Part shown: in pieces, positions 8,331 through 15,986 of the stretch
Numbering within the stretch: position 1 is the first letter of the stretch
Layout: every line of letters begins with the position of its first letter
Source: an uncultured Chthoniobacterales bacterium
GTDB taxonomy: Bacteria; Verrucomicrobiota; Verrucomicrobiia; Chthoniobacterales; UBA10450
DNA: 52,454 nt
Assembly (NCBI GenBank): GCA_902805675.1
Contig: CADCTA010000043.1
Location: 1 to 52,454 of the forward strand
Direction: 5' to 3'
The notes under the pieces: model-generated
What the model was told of the DNA's origin: nothing
The model's input: the letters and a program-made list of their open reading frames with translations, nothing else
Databases searched by the model: none
Program-made: the position numbers and the translations under genes

Positions 8331-8933
8331 TTAGCGCGGCGCCTTCGCCAGTTCGGCCTCGATCTTCTGCTTGAGCGTCGCATCGCTCCCATGCCGCAAA
8401 CCTTCGCGCCAGAGCTCGGCCGCACGAGCGGCGTCGCCGTTCGCTTTCGCGGCCAGGCCGGCGTTGTAGTAGACGATCTGCAGATCGGTCGCGTCGAACT
8501 TCGCGGGCGCTGTCTTCGCCAGTTCGGCGAGTTGAAGGAAGTCGTTTCTGCTCTCGCCGGCGCGCCCGAAGAGGCCCGGCAAAGCGCTCGTCGTGAGGGC
8601 GCGACCGAGCCGCACCTTTGGATCCTCGGGCGCATTCGCCACCGCCTCATCCATGACGCGCAGACCTTGTCGCAAGGTCTGCAGCTTCTTCGGTCCGAAC
8701 CCGAGATCGCGGCTGCGCAGCGTGTATGCGCTGCCCAGGTAAACCCGCCCCAGCTGGTTCTGCGGCTGCAAACGCAGTCCTTCCTCCAGCTTCGCGATGC
8801 ATTGCTCGACCGCTGCTTTGTCGCCCATCAGGCCCTTACGATACAGCTCCTCGATCTCGCGGTGCTCAGGCGCAGCGGCCGCCGCCATGGCGACCGATAA
8901 AAGCGCGGCAGCACCCAACGAAATCGCACGCAT
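8331..8933 (-). CDS. Small exported TPR-like protein
   Basis: The product has 200 residues from ATG 8933. The N-terminus (MRAISLGAAALLSVAMAAAA) is a Sec signal peptide with a likely AAA-type cleavage site. The mature part has repeated helix pairs of TPR type: KLEEGLRLQPQNQLGRVYLG, QGLRVMDEAVANAPEDPKVR and YYNAGLAAKANGDAARAAEL. It is probably a periplasmic scaffold; no specific function is recognised. The frame is open to 8975, but starting there would place 14 polar residues before the signal peptide. It lies just downstream of the kinase gene (45 bases) on the same strand and could be in the same transcript. Confidence 0.75.
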   Translation of the reverse strand: MRAISLGAAALLSVAMAAAAAPEHREIEELYRKGLMGDKAAVEQCIAKLEEGLRLQPQNQLGRVYLGSAYTLRSRDLGFGPKKLQTLRQGLRVMDEAVANAPEDPKVRLGRALTTSALPGLFGRAGESRNDFLQLAELAKTAPAKFDATDLQIVYYNAGLAAKANGDAARAAELWREGLRHGSDATLKQKIEAELAKAPR

Positions 8934-8978
8934 GCGCCAATATACTGCGGGAGCGATTGCCTGCACCCGAAGCATGGA

Positions 8979-11387
8979 TCAGCGCGGCGCGCCGGCGGCG
9001 TCGGTTTCCGCAAGTCGACGGCGCGCCTGTTCCAGATCGTAGGAAGTCTCGATGTTGCCGGGATGCCGCTGGATGAGTGGTTCGAGAATGGCGAGACTGG
9101 CGTGGTAATGCTCGGCGGCGCGTGGTTGTTCACCGCGCAGCTGATGCGCCCAACCTTTCACATAATGGCCGTAGCTCAGGTCCTGCTGCGCCTCCGCGTT
9201 AAGGGAATCGGCGGCGGCGAGCCGGTCGAATATCTGGATCGCACGATCGCAATCAGCCGCAGCCTGCTCAAGGTCTGTGGCAGCGACACAGCGGGCGTAA
9301 GCCTTCGCGATGAGCGCGCCGGCGATATTGCGTCTCACCTGCGAGTTGCCGGGCTCGTGTTTCATTGCCGCGCGTAGCAGTTCGAGATTCCTGTCGTGCA
9401 AGGCCATCGCTTCGCGGAAGTGCACCGGATCGGCGCCAGCAACGTCGAGCGGCGGTAGCATCCCGGCGATCCGCGCGCACGCCTTTGCGAGCCCGACGAG
9501 ATCAGGAACAGAGTGCGGATTTGCGGCGATGAGTTGCTCAGCGATGGGCAACGCTCGCCGGTAGTGCTCGACCGCGGCGCGGTAGCGATTCAGGTCGCGG
9601 AGCTGATGATTTCCAGCCTGGATCGCGTCGCCCATACCGGTGTGACACGAGATGAGGAGGCGGCGCCATTCATCAGCATGCGCGCCACCGTCCGTGAGCA
9701 GTTGTTCGCCAATCCGGAGAGCGCGCTCGTTGTTGGCGAGGGCGGCGTCGAGCTCATTCGTACGCGCCTGCACCGCTGCGAGGCTGATGTAGGCGGTGCT
9801 GAGGAGCCGGCGGGCGTCGGTGTTGCGCGCGGCGGAACTTTCAGTGCGAGCGAGAGGGGCCACGATTTCGGCCGCCTTTTGATAACTGCGGACCGCGCCG
9901 GCGGAGTCGCCGAGATTCGGCGTGTAAGGCTTGCCCTGCACGTCGCCGATCTTGAGGTAGGCCGCGGCGAGCTCGAGCTGCAGCGCGCGCTCGCCGCTCG
10001 CTTCGCGGGCGAGCTTGTCCAGGTATTCGAGCGCGCGGCTAACGACCAGCTGCCGCGCTGCCGTCGCGCCCGGCAGCGTTGCGATGGCATCGTGAAACTC
10101 AAAAAGAAAGGAGTTCGCGAGCTGGCGCACGTCTTTGAAGTGACGCTCCGCACGTTTAGCCTGCAGCTCTGCCTGCCGCGCGCTCATCAGCATCATCACG
10201 GTGCCGGCGATGCCGCCGATCACGAGGACAGCGGCGATCGCGACGCCGCTCTTGTTTCGGCCCAAAAACTTGCCGGCGCGATAGCCAAACGTGGCCGGAC
10301 GTGCCCGCACCGGGAGCCCCTCGAGATACCTCCGCAGATCTTCCGCGAAGGAGCCGACGCCGCGATAGCGTTCCGCAGGCTCTTTGCGCAGCGCCTTCAG
10401 GAGGATGCGGTCCAGATCGCCGCGTAACCGGTGACGGCGCTGTGGATCGGCGGCGGCAACGCTCGGGCGTGCCGGCTCTCCGTGCGCGATGACGCGCAGC
10501 AGCTCGGCCGGCGCGGGATGAACGTTCGAGAAGCGGTGTGGCCCGACGCCGGCGAGCAATTCGTAGAGCAGTGCGCCGAGTGCGTAGACGTCGCTTACCG
10601 TCGTGATCGGCTGGCCGCGCACCTGCTCCGGGGAGGCGTAGGCCGGGGTGAGGCGCTGGCGTTCCGCGACCGTGATGTCCACCGGCTCGTCGCTCGGGTC
10701 GAGCAGTTTGGCGATGCCAAAGTCGAGGAGCTTCGGCTCGCCGTCTGCAGTGACGAGAATGTTGGCCGGCTTGATATCGCGATGCACGACCAGGTTCTGG
10801 TGGGCGAACTGCAAGGCCGCGCAGACCTTCAGGAAGAGCTGGATGCGCTGGTGGATGCTGAGGTTGCTTGCGAAGCAGAAGTCGGTGATGCGCGCCCCGG
10901 CTACGTACTCCATGACGAAGTACGGCAGCCCATCCTGCGTGGTGCCGCCGTCGAGCAGCTGCGCGATGTTTGGGTGCTCGAGGCGGGCAAGGATTTCGCG
11001 CTCAGCGCGAAAACGTCGGAGCACTTCATCCGTGTCGGTGCCCCGCTTGAGGAGCTTGATTGCGACTTCCTTGTTGTATTCCTGATCGGCTCGCCGCGCC
11101 AGATACACGGCTCCCATCCCGCCGCGTCCGATTTCGCGGACGAGCTCGTAGGCGCCGATGCGGATGCCGGCGAGACCGTTGCCCTCAGCGGCACCGGCAA
11201 CTTTACTCATCGCGTCCGCAGCGCGCTCGAACCGCTCGCCGGCGTGAGCGAGCACGGATTCCACTTCGCGGCGCAGAGCCGTGTCGTCCGCGCAGGCGCG
11301 CGAGACAAACTGCGCACGCTCGTCGCCGTCGAGATCAGTGGCGTCCGCGACGACGACCTTGACGCGTTGCCATGTCTCCGGCGTCAT
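8979..11387 (-). CDS. Membrane serine/threonine protein kinase with TPR sensor region
   Basis: The product has 802 residues. The N-terminal 70 residues form the small helical domain (MTPETWQRVKVVVADATDLD) found before many bacterial kinases. A complete Hanks-type kinase domain follows (about 80-345), with glycine loop GRGGMG (87-92), catalytic lysine in VAIK (K111), HRDIKPAN (202-209, base D204), DFG (222-224) and SPE (252-254). One transmembrane helix (about 381-402, GVAIAAVLVIGGIAGTVMML) leads to a long helical periplasmic part with TPR-like repeats (about 440-800). The kinase should phosphorylate cytoplasmic proteins on Ser/Thr in response to an external cue. It lies downstream of the ECF sigma gene, with a 123-base gap that is mostly repeat; sigma-plus-kinase pairing is common in Acidobacteria, Planctomycetes and Verrucomicrobia. 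The ATG overlaps the last bases of that repeat. Confidence 0.95.
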   Translation of the reverse strand: MTPETWQRVKVVVADATDLDGDERAQFVSRACADDTALRREVESVLAHAGERFERAADAMSKVAGAAEGNGLAGIRIGAYELVREIGRGGMGAVYLARRADQEYNKEVAIKLLKRGTDTDEVLRRFRAEREILARLEHPNIAQLLDGGTTQDGLPYFVMEYVAGARITDFCFASNLSIHQRIQLFLKVCAALQFAHQNLVVHRDIKPANILVTADGEPKLLDFGIAKLLDPSDEPVDITVAERQRLTPAYASPEQVRGQPITTVSDVYALGALLYELLAGVGPHRFSNVHPAPAELLRVIAHGEPARPSVAAADPQRRHRLRGDLDRILLKALRKEPAERYRGVGSFAEDLRRYLEGLPVRARPATFGYRAGKFLGRNKSGVAIAAVLVIGGIAGTVMMLMSARQAELQAKRAERHFKDVRQLANSFLFEFHDAIATLPGATAARQLVVSRALEYLDKLAREASGERALQLELAAAYLKIGDVQGKPYTPNLGDSAGAVRSYQKAAEIVAPLARTESSAARNTDARRLLSTAYISLAAVQARTNELDAALANNERALRIGEQLLTDGGAHADEWRRLLISCHTGMGDAIQAGNHQLRDLNRYRAAVEHYRRALPIAEQLIAANPHSVPDLVGLAKACARIAGMLPPLDVAGADPVHFREAMALHDRNLELLRAAMKHEPGNSQVRRNIAGALIAKAYARCVAATDLEQAAADCDRAIQIFDRLAAADSLNAEAQQDLSYGHYVKGWAHQLRGEQPRAAEHYHASLAILEPLIQRHPGNIETSYDLEQARRRLAETDAAGAPR

Positions 11388-11500
11388 TGGTAGGGACGGC
11401 GCGCTGCGCCGTCCGAGGCGCGTGGCGGCCGGTGAGTCATGCGGTTACGCTTTGGTGAAGCCGCGCCGCTCGGACGCCGCAGCGCGGCATCCCTACCAAT
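11386..11500. repeat. Palindromic repeat, GGTAGGG...GCGCTGC family, copy 2
   Basis: ATTGGTAGGGACGGCGCGCT at 11386 pairs with the inverse arm ending GCGGCATCCCTACCAAT at 11500, and each arm contains an inner hairpin (GACGGCGCGCTGCGCCGTC). It fills the gap between the sigma and kinase genes. Its terminal bases overlap the kinase ATG, so the kinase leader is a strong stem-loop that could lower translation. Confidence 0.85.
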
Positions 11501-11510
11501 CAGTCGCATG

Positions 11511-12101
11511 CTAGCTATTCCGCGTGATCTCGCGCTCGAGCCACATGCGCGCCGTGGTCCACTCGCGCTTCACAGTCGCCGGCGAAATCCCGAGCACCTC
11601 GGCGGTCTGCGGCACCGTGAGGCCGCCGAAGAACCGCAGCTCCGCGATCTGAGCCTGACGCGCATCGAGCGCCTCGAGCTGCATTAGCGCGCGGTTCACA
11701 TCGAGCGTCGGAATGGCTTCGCGATCGAAGACGGCTAGCGCGGTGTCGAGATTCACGTGCGTGGCGCCACTGCCGCGTTTCTGTGCATCGCGCTTCTCCG
11801 CGTGATTGACGAGGATGCGCCGCATCATCTTGGCGGCGATGCCGAGGAACTGCGCCTGATTGTTCCAGTCGACGTTCCGCTGCGTGCGCAGCCGGAGATA
11901 GGCTTCGTGCACGAGCGCGGTCGGTTGCAGCGTGTGATCGGGGCGTTCGCGGCGCAGGTAGCCATTCGCGAGGCTGCGCAGCTCGTCGTAAACGCGCGGC
12001 AAGGCTTCGGCGAGCTCCGCGTTCTCTGCCGCGAGCCAGCGCGCGGTCTGTTCGAGGAACTCCCGATCGCTCTGCGGGTTCGCAACCATCGCCGGGAGCA
12101 T
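11511..12101 (-). CDS. ECF sigma-70 factor, TIGR02999-like (acidobacterial-type)
   Basis: The product has 196 residues. Region 2 is seen as YDELRSLANGYLRRERPDHT, LQPTALVHEAYLRLR and FLGIAAKMMRRILVNHAEKR. Region 4 is seen as AQIAELRFFGGLTVPQTAEV followed by LGISPATVKREWTTARMWLE. LQPTALVHEAYLRL is a signature of the TIGR02999 subfamily, whose genes often sit beside Ser/Thr kinases as here. The sigma factor should direct RNA polymerase to a specific promoter set and may be controlled by phosphorylation from the neighbouring kinase rather than by an anti-sigma factor; that is inference. ATGs at 12101 and 12089 are both possible starts. Upstream is a divergent, decayed secreted-protein gene. Confidence 0.93.
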   Translation of the reverse strand: MLPAMVANPQSDREFLEQTARWLAAENAELAEALPRVYDELRSLANGYLRRERPDHTLQPTALVHEAYLRLRTQRNVDWNNQAQFLGIAAKMMRRILVNHAEKRDAQKRGSGATHVNLDTALAVFDREAIPTLDVNRALMQLEALDARQAQIAELRFFGGLTVPQTAEVLGISPATVKREWTTARMWLEREITRNS

Positions 12102-12124
12102 AGCTTTTTAGGGCGACTCGGTCA

Positions 12125-12165
12125 CCGGAAATACCGTGAGCCGCTTCCGAAAATCCCCAGCCTTT
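12125..12165 (+). promoter_or_regulatory. Shared leader motif, site 1 (CCGGAAATACCGTGAGCC)
   Basis: CCGGAAATACCGTGAGCC is followed by CTTCCGAAAATCCCC in the 107 bases between the divergent sigma gene and the decayed secreted gene. Closely similar strings occur at 20174 and 21093 (TAYCGTGAGCC, spacer, CCG, AAAT, CCC), and the core GG-N-AATAC recurs at 12431, 20079 and 23775. It could be a binding site for the regulator encoded at 20246 or for an alternative sigma factor. Confidence 0.45.
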
Positions 12166-12208
12166 ATCCGTGACGCGGGGTTATGCGCGTCGCTGGAGAA
12201 CACCAACA

Positions 12209-12437
12209 TGAGAACCTCACGCCTGCTAATCCTCACCGTTTGGGCCATCGGAGTGGCTGTGGCCCCTCCGCTGCGCGAGCGGATTTCAACTACGGCGACT
12301 TCAGCTCGACGCAGCAGCTGAACCTCGTCGGTTCGGCCGCGCAGTCTGGCACTGCAATCCGGCTAACGCAGTTCATTCCGCTCGGCCGCGGCAACTCACC
12401 GGATCGTCGCCTGCAAAATAAAACCGGACGCAGGTAA
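12209..12437 (+). pseudogene. Remnant of a secreted lectin-like protein gene (signal peptide plus start of domain)
   Basis: ATG 12209 encodes a good signal peptide (MRTSRLLILTVWAIGVAVAP), but that frame stops after about 37 codons. Switching by one base gives ADFNYGDFSSTQQLNLVGSA and QSGTAIRLTQ, which resembles the first strands of the legume-lectin-like domain seen in secreted verrucomicrobial proteins (F.Y.DFSS..GLNLVG.A). Then the similarity ends and the frame stops at 12437. I read this as the 5' stump of a secreted gene that suffered a frameshift and a large deletion. A short leader peptide is possible but less likely. Confidence 0.55.
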
Positions 12438-12460
12438 TACGCCGCCGGTTTTCGCATCTT
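12431..12460 (+). promoter_or_regulatory. Shared leader motif, site 2 (AGGTAATACGCCGCCGGTTT)
   Basis: AGGTAATACGCCGCCGGTTT followed by TCGCATCTT closely matches the sequence at 20080 (GGTAATACGCGGCGCGGTTC then CGCATCTT). It lies upstream of the second decayed fragment (12564-13238), about 100 bases before ATG 12560, which suggests that fragment once had its own promoter and start. Confidence 0.45.
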
Positions 12461-12563
12461 GAGGTGTAAGCGCGGTCGCCGGCACGTCGGCTGAACTGCT
12501 CGCAACCCATGCAACATCAACTCCACTGCTCGCCCTCTTCGCAAGGAAGCACTCTGCTTATGA

Positions 12564-13238
12564 GACAACCAAAATCACTGGTCGCCCGGCGCACTGCAGG
12601 ATCCAACCCTCGAGTTGTACCGCAGCGGCCAGGAGCAGCCGATCGCGACAAACGACAACTGGCAGTCATCGCAGGAAGCCGCCATCACGGGCAGCACGCT
12701 CGCGCCTGGTGATCCGCGCGAAGCGGCGATCCTGATCGATCTTCCGGAAGGCAGCTACACCGCAGTCGTACGCGGCGCCGGCGGCTCGACGGGCATCGCA
12801 CTCGTGGAAGTGTATTCGCTGCTCACTTCGGCGAACGCCGAGCTGGGGAACATCTCCACGCGCGGCCAGATCCTCACCGGAGACAACGTTCTGATCGGCG
12901 GCGTGATCGTGCGTGGCGGCGACTCCGAGCGGCTGCTCTTCCGCGCGATCGGGCCGAAGCTGGCCGACCGCGGCGTAGAGAACGCGCTGCAGGATCCCAC
13001 GCTCGAGCTGCGTGACGGGAACGGCGAGCTGCTCGTCCGAAACAACAACTGGCGCGATTCGCAGGAGCAGGAGATCCGCGACACAAACATGGCGCCGGAA
13101 GACGAACGTGAGTCCGCCATCGTGGCGACTCTGGGCGGCGGCAACTACACGGCCGTCGTCCGCGGCAACGCTGACACCACTGGCATCGGTTTGGTCGAAG
13201 TCTTCAGCCTCGACGACACGGCCGCGCAATACCGCTAA
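12564..13238 (+). pseudogene. C-terminal modules of a decayed secreted protein
   Basis: The frame is open from 12564 (just after an in-frame TGA) to 13238. It encodes the tail of one module (PGALQDPTLELYRSGQEQPI, then EGSYTAVVRGAGGSTGIALV) and one complete module (ELGNISTRGQILTGDNVLIG, ending STANDARD-like GGGNYTAVVRGNADTTGIGL). The same modules end the giant protein at 34081-34842. The first module lacks its N-terminal half, there is no signal peptide, and only a TTG at 12615 could start translation in frame. ATG 12560 (MRQPKSLVAR) looks like the old start but is out of frame with the modules. This is probably a deletion and frameshift remnant; expression as a small intracellular protein cannot be ruled out. 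Confidence 0.65.
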
Positions 13239-13252
13239 TCAAGGTCACGGTG

Positions 13253-13286
13253 TGTGCGCGCGCGCAGATAGCTGCGCGCGCGCACA
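13253..13286. terminator. Perfect 15-bp GC-alternating hairpin between convergent ends
   Basis: TGTGCGCGCGCGCAG (13253-13267) and its exact inverse (13272-13286) are separated by a 4-base loop. It sits 14 bases after the end of the module remnant and about 47 bases from the end of the opposite TPR gene. There is no T-run, so classical Rho-independent termination is doubtful, but the stem is very stable. The alternating CG could also adopt Z-DNA. Confidence 0.6.
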
Positions 13287-13333
13287 GGCCCACCCACGGC
13301 GCGGCCTCCTCACGGTTTACAAGCTCCTCCGGC

Positions 13334-14683
13334 TCATGGCGCAGGCTTTCCCTTCGCCAGCACTGCCGCCTCACAGTTCGCGATCTCGCGTGCGAGCTCG
13401 TCAGGCTTGGCCCGGTCCGCGTCGCTAAGCTGTCCGTTCGCCTTCAGACGTTCGTAGAGCGAGAGCGCTTCACGGAAATGTGACAGCGCCTGCGACATGT
13501 CTTTCAGCTGCACAAAGACACTAGCGATCGTCTCAAGCTGCACCGCGAGTTCCCGCTGGTGCAACGCGCTATCCGGCTGCGCCGCAACCAGCGTCCTGGT
13601 GACGGCGAGGCCCTTTCGATTGAGCTCGAGCTGCTCCTCATGTTCGCCGATCGCGGAGTAGACCAGGGCGAGCGCGTGGTAGGTCGCGGCCAATTTCTGC
13701 TGATAGCCGATGTTGTTCGGGAAGTCGGCGACGAGCCCCTCCTGCAGCTTCAGGGCTCCGCGCAGGTAGGCCATGGCGGTGCGCGTGTCGCCGAGCTGCG
13801 CCCCGCCAGAGCTTCCGGGCGCTTTTGCCAGTGCCGCGTAGATGGTCGATGAAAGCACACGTCGGCTTTCCTTCGCCGCGTCTGCAGCAAGGAGCGACTC
13901 GGCCAGCGGCGACGCTTTCTGGAAGAACTCGAACGCTTTTTCCGGCGGGCCGCTCAGGAGATACACTTCCGCGAGCAGCACGTAAGAGTAGGCGAGCGCC
14001 TCCAGGTCGGCGGGATCGTTGCCCCCGAGCTGTAGGACCTGTTCGCGAGTCGCGATCGCTTTCTGGTGGCTGATAAGCGCCGCCGCGACGCTGGCACCTG
14101 AATCCGACGCCGAGAGGACAACTCCGCTGGGTGTTCGCAGCGCTCCACCCTGCCAGCCGGCAACCTTCTCGTAGCCATGGGCGAGTTCGCGCAGCAGAGC
14201 GCGGTCGCCATCCGCATGCTCCGCCAACCGATCGAGATACCTGAGCGCATCCTGCACGAGCCGCTGACGGACTTCTGCCGAAGCGGGGGGCGCGGCCAGC
14301 GGATCGTGATCGTCGAACAGAACGACGCCCGAGAGCTCGCGCAGCTCTCCCAGGCGCTGCACTGCCTTTGACCGCTCGGCCCGGGCGACATGTGCCTGCC
14401 AGGCTGCGACGCTGATTCGGCCGGCCAAAGCGAGAAGCACGAGTGTCGCAGCCGCGACGCCAAGGCGATGCCGGCGGACGAACGTCGATACGCGATATCG
14501 GAATGTCTCCGGTCGCGGGCCAGCTGGGAAGTCGCTGGACCCTGCGAGCAACGACTCCACTTCGTCGCGCATGGTGCTGTCGTCGCCGCACGCGTTCTGC
14601 AGGAAAGTGGCGCGCTGCGCCGGCTCGAGTTCCAGCGCGTCGCCTGCCACACGCTTGATGTGCTGCCACCGCGCCGGCGTCAT
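13334..14683 (-). CDS. Kinase-less paralogue of the Ser/Thr kinase: helical N-domain, TM helix, TPR region
   Basis: The product has 449 residues. The first 50 residues (MTPARWQHIKRVAGDALELE, ...TMRDEVESLLAGS) align with residues 1-50 of the kinase at 8979-11387. Residues 57-64 (RPETFRYR) align with kinase residues 363-370 (RPATFGYR), just before the transmembrane helix, here about 73-95. The 300-odd residues of the kinase catalytic domain are absent: no glycine loop, HRD or DFG is present. The periplasmic TPR-like part (about 110-445) is kept. It could be a decoy, a dimer partner that modulates the full kinase, or a decay product kept in frame. It has no frameshifts and a clean ATG, arguing for function. 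It is divergent from the sigma-like gene at 14849. Confidence 0.85.
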   Translation of the reverse strand: MTPARWQHIKRVAGDALELEPAQRATFLQNACGDDSTMRDEVESLLAGSSDFPAGPRPETFRYRVSTFVRRHRLGVAAATLVLLALAGRISVAAWQAHVARAERSKAVQRLGELRELSGVVLFDDHDPLAAPPASAEVRQRLVQDALRYLDRLAEHADGDRALLRELAHGYEKVAGWQGGALRTPSGVVLSASDSGASVAAALISHQKAIATREQVLQLGGNDPADLEALAYSYVLLAEVYLLSGPPEKAFEFFQKASPLAESLLAADAAKESRRVLSSTIYAALAKAPGSSGGAQLGDTRTAMAYLRGALKLQEGLVADFPNNIGYQQKLAATYHALALVYSAIGEHEEQLELNRKGLAVTRTLVAAQPDSALHQRELAVQLETIASVFVQLKDMSQALSHFREALSLYERLKANGQLSDADRAKPDELAREIANCEAAVLAKGKPAP

Positions 14684-14848
14684 CTATCACCCCTCCTCAT
14701 CATCTCACGCCTAATCTTCTGTTCGATAGGCGCATTGAAGTCTAGCCGGTGAAGGTCCTGGGCCGAAACCGGCGGCGCTCTATGTTCAGACAGGCGCTGA
14801 TCTATCGGGAATCAGTAGACGGAACTGGGTTCCGCAGATACTTACCGG

Positions 14849-15940
14849 ATGGAGAGCGCCGAAAGGGCGGCGCATTCCCATATGGAAGCGACCGCTGTGG
14901 CCCACAATACGGATCCGCTCCTCGCGCGCTTCCTGAGTACGCGCGATTCGGTCCAAGCCGAGTCGCTCCTCGCCACGCTCCTCCAGGACGAAGCCGCCCC
15001 GGTGATCGCGCGTGTGCTCCGCGCGAAGACGGGGCGAGGCGGAGCCGGCGGCGCGCAGGATCGAATCGCTGACCTGACGAGTGCCGCGCGCGAGGAGTTG
15101 ATCACGCGGCTTCTGGGGGCGCGCAGCGGCGAAGACTCGATCGAGATCCGGAATTTCCGCGGGTATGTTGCCGCGGTCGCTTACCACGTGTGGGCTCAGC
15201 ATCTGCGCAGCGAAAACCCCGGCCGCGCCATTTTGCTCAATCGTGTGCGTTACCTGCTGGAGAACCGCACCAGTCAGCGCGGCTTCGCGATCTGGGAAGA
15301 CGCGACGGGCGAGCGGCTGTGCGGCTTGCAAAACGTGCCCGCGGGGTCGCGGCCGGGCGAGAGCACGCCGAAGCTCCAGCTCCTGGCGGTGGATGTTTTT
15401 GCTGTCGCGCGCGATGCATTCGGCGGCGGCGATTGGCACGGGATGGACCTGGCGGAGTTGCTCCACCGGCTTTTCCGCTGGCTCGAGCAGCCCATCGAAC
15501 TACGCCACCTCATCGACGCGCTCGTCGAGTTGCTCGAAGTCTCGGACGAGAAGGTTTCGATCGATGCTCCATCTGCTGTCACGATCGGGGCCGAGTTTGT
15601 GGACCCGGCCACTTCAGCGATCGATGCCCTGAAATGGACGGAATATCTGCGGTGGCTGTGGGACGCAGTTGGGCGTCTGTCACTCGGCCAACGCACGGCG
15701 TTTCTGCTTCATTCCGATGTGACGCGAGAATTCGAGCTGCGCGGCGTCGCGTCGCTGCGGCAGCTCGCCGCTCTCCTTGCGTTTTCGCCCGAGCAGTTTG
15801 CCGCAATCTGGCCGGCGCTTCCCCAGGATGATGCGACCATCGCGGAGCGGCTCCGCCTTCAGCGGCAGCAGGTGATCAATCTGCGGCGAGTGGCCCGCGA
15901 CCGGCTGGGCGCGGCGTGGCGGGATTGGATAAAATCGTGA
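14849..15940 (+). CDS. Sigma-70-like regulatory protein (partner of zf-HC2 anti-sigma factor)
   Basis: The product has 363 residues. It resembles a divergent sigma family often annotated in Acidobacteria and Verrucomicrobia beside zinc-finger anti-sigma genes. A region-2-like segment (NFRGYVAAVAYHVWAQHLRS, about residues 95-114) is followed by a characteristic NRVRYLLENRTSQRGFAIWE. A region-4-like C-terminus (LRLQRQQVINLRRVARDRLG) ends the protein. The roughly 200 residues between them are unlike ordinary ECF factors. The next gene, 46 bases downstream on the same strand, encodes the likely anti-sigma factor. ATG 14849 is used; ATG 14882 is an alternative. Neither has a clear ribosome binding site. 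DNA binding by the family is inferred, not shown. Confidence 0.72.
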   Translation: MESAERAAHSHMEATAVAHNTDPLLARFLSTRDSVQAESLLATLLQDEAAPVIARVLRAKTGRGGAGGAQDRIADLTSAAREELITRLLGARSGEDSIEIRNFRGYVAAVAYHVWAQHLRSENPGRAILLNRVRYLLENRTSQRGFAIWEDATGERLCGLQNVPAGSRPGESTPKLQLLAVDVFAVARDAFGGGDWHGMDLAELLHRLFRWLEQPIELRHLIDALVELLEVSDEKVSIDAPSAVTIGAEFVDPATSAIDALKWTEYLRWLWDAVGRLSLGQRTAFLLHSDVTREFELRGVASLRQLAALLAFSPEQFAAIWPALPQDDATIAERLRLQRQQVINLRRVARDRLGAAWRDWIKS

Positions 15941-15986
15941 TGCGCACCAATAAGGCAGCGTTTTCCCCAACTCCCCTAATGAAGCC

